Source: Aromatoleum sp. (GTDB lineage: Bacteria > Pseudomonadota > Gammaproteobacteria > Burkholderiales > Casimicrobiaceae). From it: a stretch of 16,663 nucleotides of DNA. Shown one piece after another: positions 15,154 to 16,663 of the stretch. Position numbers and translations under genes: made by a program. The notes under the pieces are model-generated. The model was not told the DNA's origin, ran no database searches, and saw nothing but the letters and a program-made list of their open reading frames with translations. The stretch is taken from the NCBI GenBank assembly GCA_010365205.1, contig JAAFGU010000019.1, forward strand, positions 1-16,663. Direction: 5' to 3'. Every line of letters begins with the position of its first letter. The first letter of the stretch is position 1.

Positions 15154-16500
15154 ATGCGCGTCTCCATCGTCGTTCCGACGCTCGACGAAGCGTCGCAAAT
15201 CGAGTCCGCGCTTGCGCCGCTGCAGCCGCTGCGGGCCGCGGGCCACGAGATCATCGTCGTCGACGGCGGCAGTGGCGACGAAACGCTGGCGAGGGCGCGG
15301 CCGCTCGCCGATCAGGCATTCCGCGCGCCGCCGGGTCGGGCGTCGCAGATGAACGCTGGCGCCGCTGCCGCGACGGGCGACGTGCTGCTGTTTCTGCACG
15401 CCGACACCCGGCTCCCCGCTGGCGCCATTGACGCGATCCTCGGTGCGATGACGGAAACCGGCCGCCGCTGGGGCCGCTTCGATGTGTCGATCGCCGGAAG
15501 GCCGCGCATTCTGGCGCTGGTCGCCGCGCTGATGAACCTGCGCTCGAGGTTGACCGGCATCGCGACCGGCGATCAGGGAATATTCGTCGAGCGCCGCCTG
15601 TTCGACGCGGTGAAGGGTTTCCCGGACCAGCCGCTGATGGAGGACGTGGAGCTGTCGACGCGCCTCAACCGCGCGAGCGGCCCGCCCCTCTGCATTGCCG
15701 AGCGCGTCGTCACCTCGGGTCGGCGCTGGGAATTGGAGGGACCCTGGCGAACGATCGTCGCGATGTGGCGTCTGCGCTTCGACTACTGGCGCGGCGTGGA
15801 ACCGATCGCGCTGGCCCGCCGCTATCACGTCGCCCGCAAAAGCGAATCGCCGATGCCCGCCCCCACATTGCAGATATTCGCGAAGGATCCCTTGCCCGGG
15901 GCGGTGAAAACGCGCCTCGCCGCGGTCATCGGCACGGAAGCCGCCGCCGAGGTCTACCGGCGGCTCGTCGAGCGTACGCTTGCCACCGCCGTGTCTGCAC
16001 GCGCCGCCGGCGTCATTGGGCGCATCGAATTGTGGTGCGCGCCGGCGGCCGATCGCCCCGCGTTCGCCGGATGGCGCGACCGCTTCGGAGTCGCGTTGAT
16101 GCAGCAGACTGGCAATGAACTGGGCACGCGGATGCGCGCTGCGCTGGATTCGGCGCTGGCGCGCGGATCTCCCGCGTTGCTGATCGGCACCGATTGTCCT
16201 GCGCTGGACGTCGCTTATCTCGCGGCGGCGGCGGCCGCGCTGGCCGCACACGACGCGGTGTTCGGGCCGGCCGAGGACGGAGGCTATGTGCTGGTCGGTC
16301 TGGCGCGATCCGGCGATGTATTTTCGGGCATTGCATGGAGTTCGCCCGGCGTGATGGCGGCCACGCGCGCCAACCTGGCGTCGGCGCGAATGACCTGGCG
16401 CGAATTGCCGACGTTATGGGATGTCGACACGCCGGAGGATCTCGCGCGCTGGGAGATTCTCGCGGCGTCGCCGATCGCGGCGGTCGCAGCGGCTGCCTGA
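15154..16500 (+). CDS. Fused arsenosugar-associated glycosyltransferases (TIGR04283-like GT2 + TIGR04282/DUF2064-like)
   Basis: A 448-residue two-domain protein. Domain 1 (about 1-228) is a GT2 transferase: SIVVPTLDEA, IIVVDGGSGDET, FLHADTRLP (DxD-type, near D83), GDQGIFVERRLFD and MEDVELSTRL, matching the rSAM-associated transferase 2 family. Domain 2 (about 234-448) is a DUF2064-type transferase: IFAKDPLPGAVKTRL, GTDCPAL (345-351), GPAEDGGYVLVGL (371-383) and LWDVDTPEDL (421-430), matching transferase 1. The two are usually described as separate arsS neighbours; here they are joined in frame by a short linker (ARKSESPMPAP) with an internal ATG at 15853. The pair is thought to work on sugar transfer or donor supply in arsenosugar formation, but exact reactions are uncertain. 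ATG 15154 is chosen at the family start; an in-frame TTG at 15139 is possible. Confidence 0.9.
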   Translation: MRVSIVVPTLDEASQIESALAPLQPLRAAGHEIIVVDGGSGDETLARARPLADQAFRAPPGRASQMNAGAAAATGDVLLFLHADTRLPAGAIDAILGAMTETGRRWGRFDVSIAGRPRILALVAALMNLRSRLTGIATGDQGIFVERRLFDAVKGFPDQPLMEDVELSTRLNRASGPPLCIAERVVTSGRRWELEGPWRTIVAMWRLRFDYWRGVEPIALARRYHVARKSESPMPAPTLQIFAKDPLPGAVKTRLAAVIGTEAAAEVYRRLVERTLATAVSARAAGVIGRIELWCAPAADRPAFAGWRDRFGVALMQQTGNELGTRMRAALDSALARGSPALLIGTDCPALDVAYLAAAAAALAAHDAVFGPAEDGGYVLVGLARSGDVFSGIAWSSPGVMAATRANLASARMTWRELPTLWDVDTPEDLARWEILAASPIAAVAAAA

Positions 16501-16578
16501 TCGGACGCGCGTTCTGCCCGGTGTCGACGCCGGTGCGCGCGCGCAGGTCGCGCTGCGCGGATCGGAGCGCGCTCGCGC

Positions 16579-16663
16579 TCAGGGAATGGTGACGCCGATG
16601 GTCACCAGCAGGCCCGCGGTGCCGAAGATGACAAGCTCCGAGCACAGGCGATTGAAACAGTAG
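16579..16663 (-). CDS. C-terminal end of an unidentified membrane protein (partial)
   Basis: On the minus strand a frame open from the window edge reads YCFNRLCSELVIFGTAG and continues LLVTIGVTIP to a TGA at 16579-16581 (27 residues). It has the composition of a final membrane helix with a polar lead, unlike the Arg-rich shadow frames over the same bases. It would converge on the fused glycosyltransferase with a 78-bp gap that contains only GC-rich sequence. The family is not recognised, and with so few residues a chance frame remains possible. Confidence 0.45.
   Translation of the reverse strand, partial: YCFNRLCSELVIFGTAGLLVTIGVTIP

Noticed and set aside
15082..16251. 389-codon minus-strand open frame opposite the fused glycosyltransferase
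   Set aside because: No domain signature, and the opposite strand has two intact transferase domains.

Overview
The window is about 16.7 kb of GC-rich bacterial chromosome, densely coded with short gaps. A proteobacterium, probably a betaproteobacterium, is the best fit. Reasons are the DnaE2 tail, the secreted BNR/Asp-box proteins with DUF5648-type C-termini, the FAD-oxidoreductase/TVP38 pair and the arsS cassette. The lineage is inferred from gene content; no rRNA or other marker is present.

Left part (1-11354). The 3' end of dnaE2 (error-prone polymerase) enters from the left and converges on a long minus-strand block. In transcription order that block is: a secreted beta-propeller protein with three exact 50-residue DUF5648 repeats (8841-11354); a GtrA-type small membrane protein (8156-8563); a GT2 polyprenyl-phosphate glycosyltransferase with two C-terminal membrane helices (7128-8159); a polytopic GT-C-like membrane protein (5501-7126); and two further secreted beta-propeller proteins with a cysteine-containing DUF5648-like tail (2889-5519 and 381-2846). 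The middle genes overlap or nearly touch (ATGA at 8156-8159, TAG-C-GTG at 7124-7130, 19-nt overlap at 5501-5519), so they are probably one transcription unit. GtrA, a GtrB-like GT2 and a polytopic transferase form the classic three-part Gtr layout: flip and charge a lipid-linked sugar, then transfer it outside the membrane. Here the trio is fused into an operon with large exported beta-propeller proteins, which could be its substrates or could share a surface role.

Divergent gap (11355-11632). This holds a perfect 25-bp inverted repeat with a 32-bp spacer (11500-11581). Each arm is itself an imperfect hairpin, as in a REP doublet (REPIN/BIME-like). A smaller GCTACGC hairpin lies beside it.

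Right part (11633-16500, plus strand). A class-I FAD/NAD(P) disulfide oxidoreductase starts at a TTG with a strong ribosome site and is followed after one base by a TVP38/TMEM64 (VTT) membrane protein. A 380-bp scar-like gap follows, with clustered TGTC/GACA palindromes, an orphan 29-codon membrane-protein C-terminus and six degenerate 9-bp repeats. Then come arsS (radical SAM, arsenosugar biosynthesis) and one polypeptide fusing the two arsenosugar-associated glycosyltransferase types (TIGR04283-like, then TIGR04282/DUF2064-like). The arsenic methyltransferase ArsM that should supply the ArsS substrate is not in the window. The last bases carry, on the minus strand, the probable C-terminus of an unidentified membrane protein.

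I saw no tRNA, rRNA, CRISPR array, intact transposase or phage gene.
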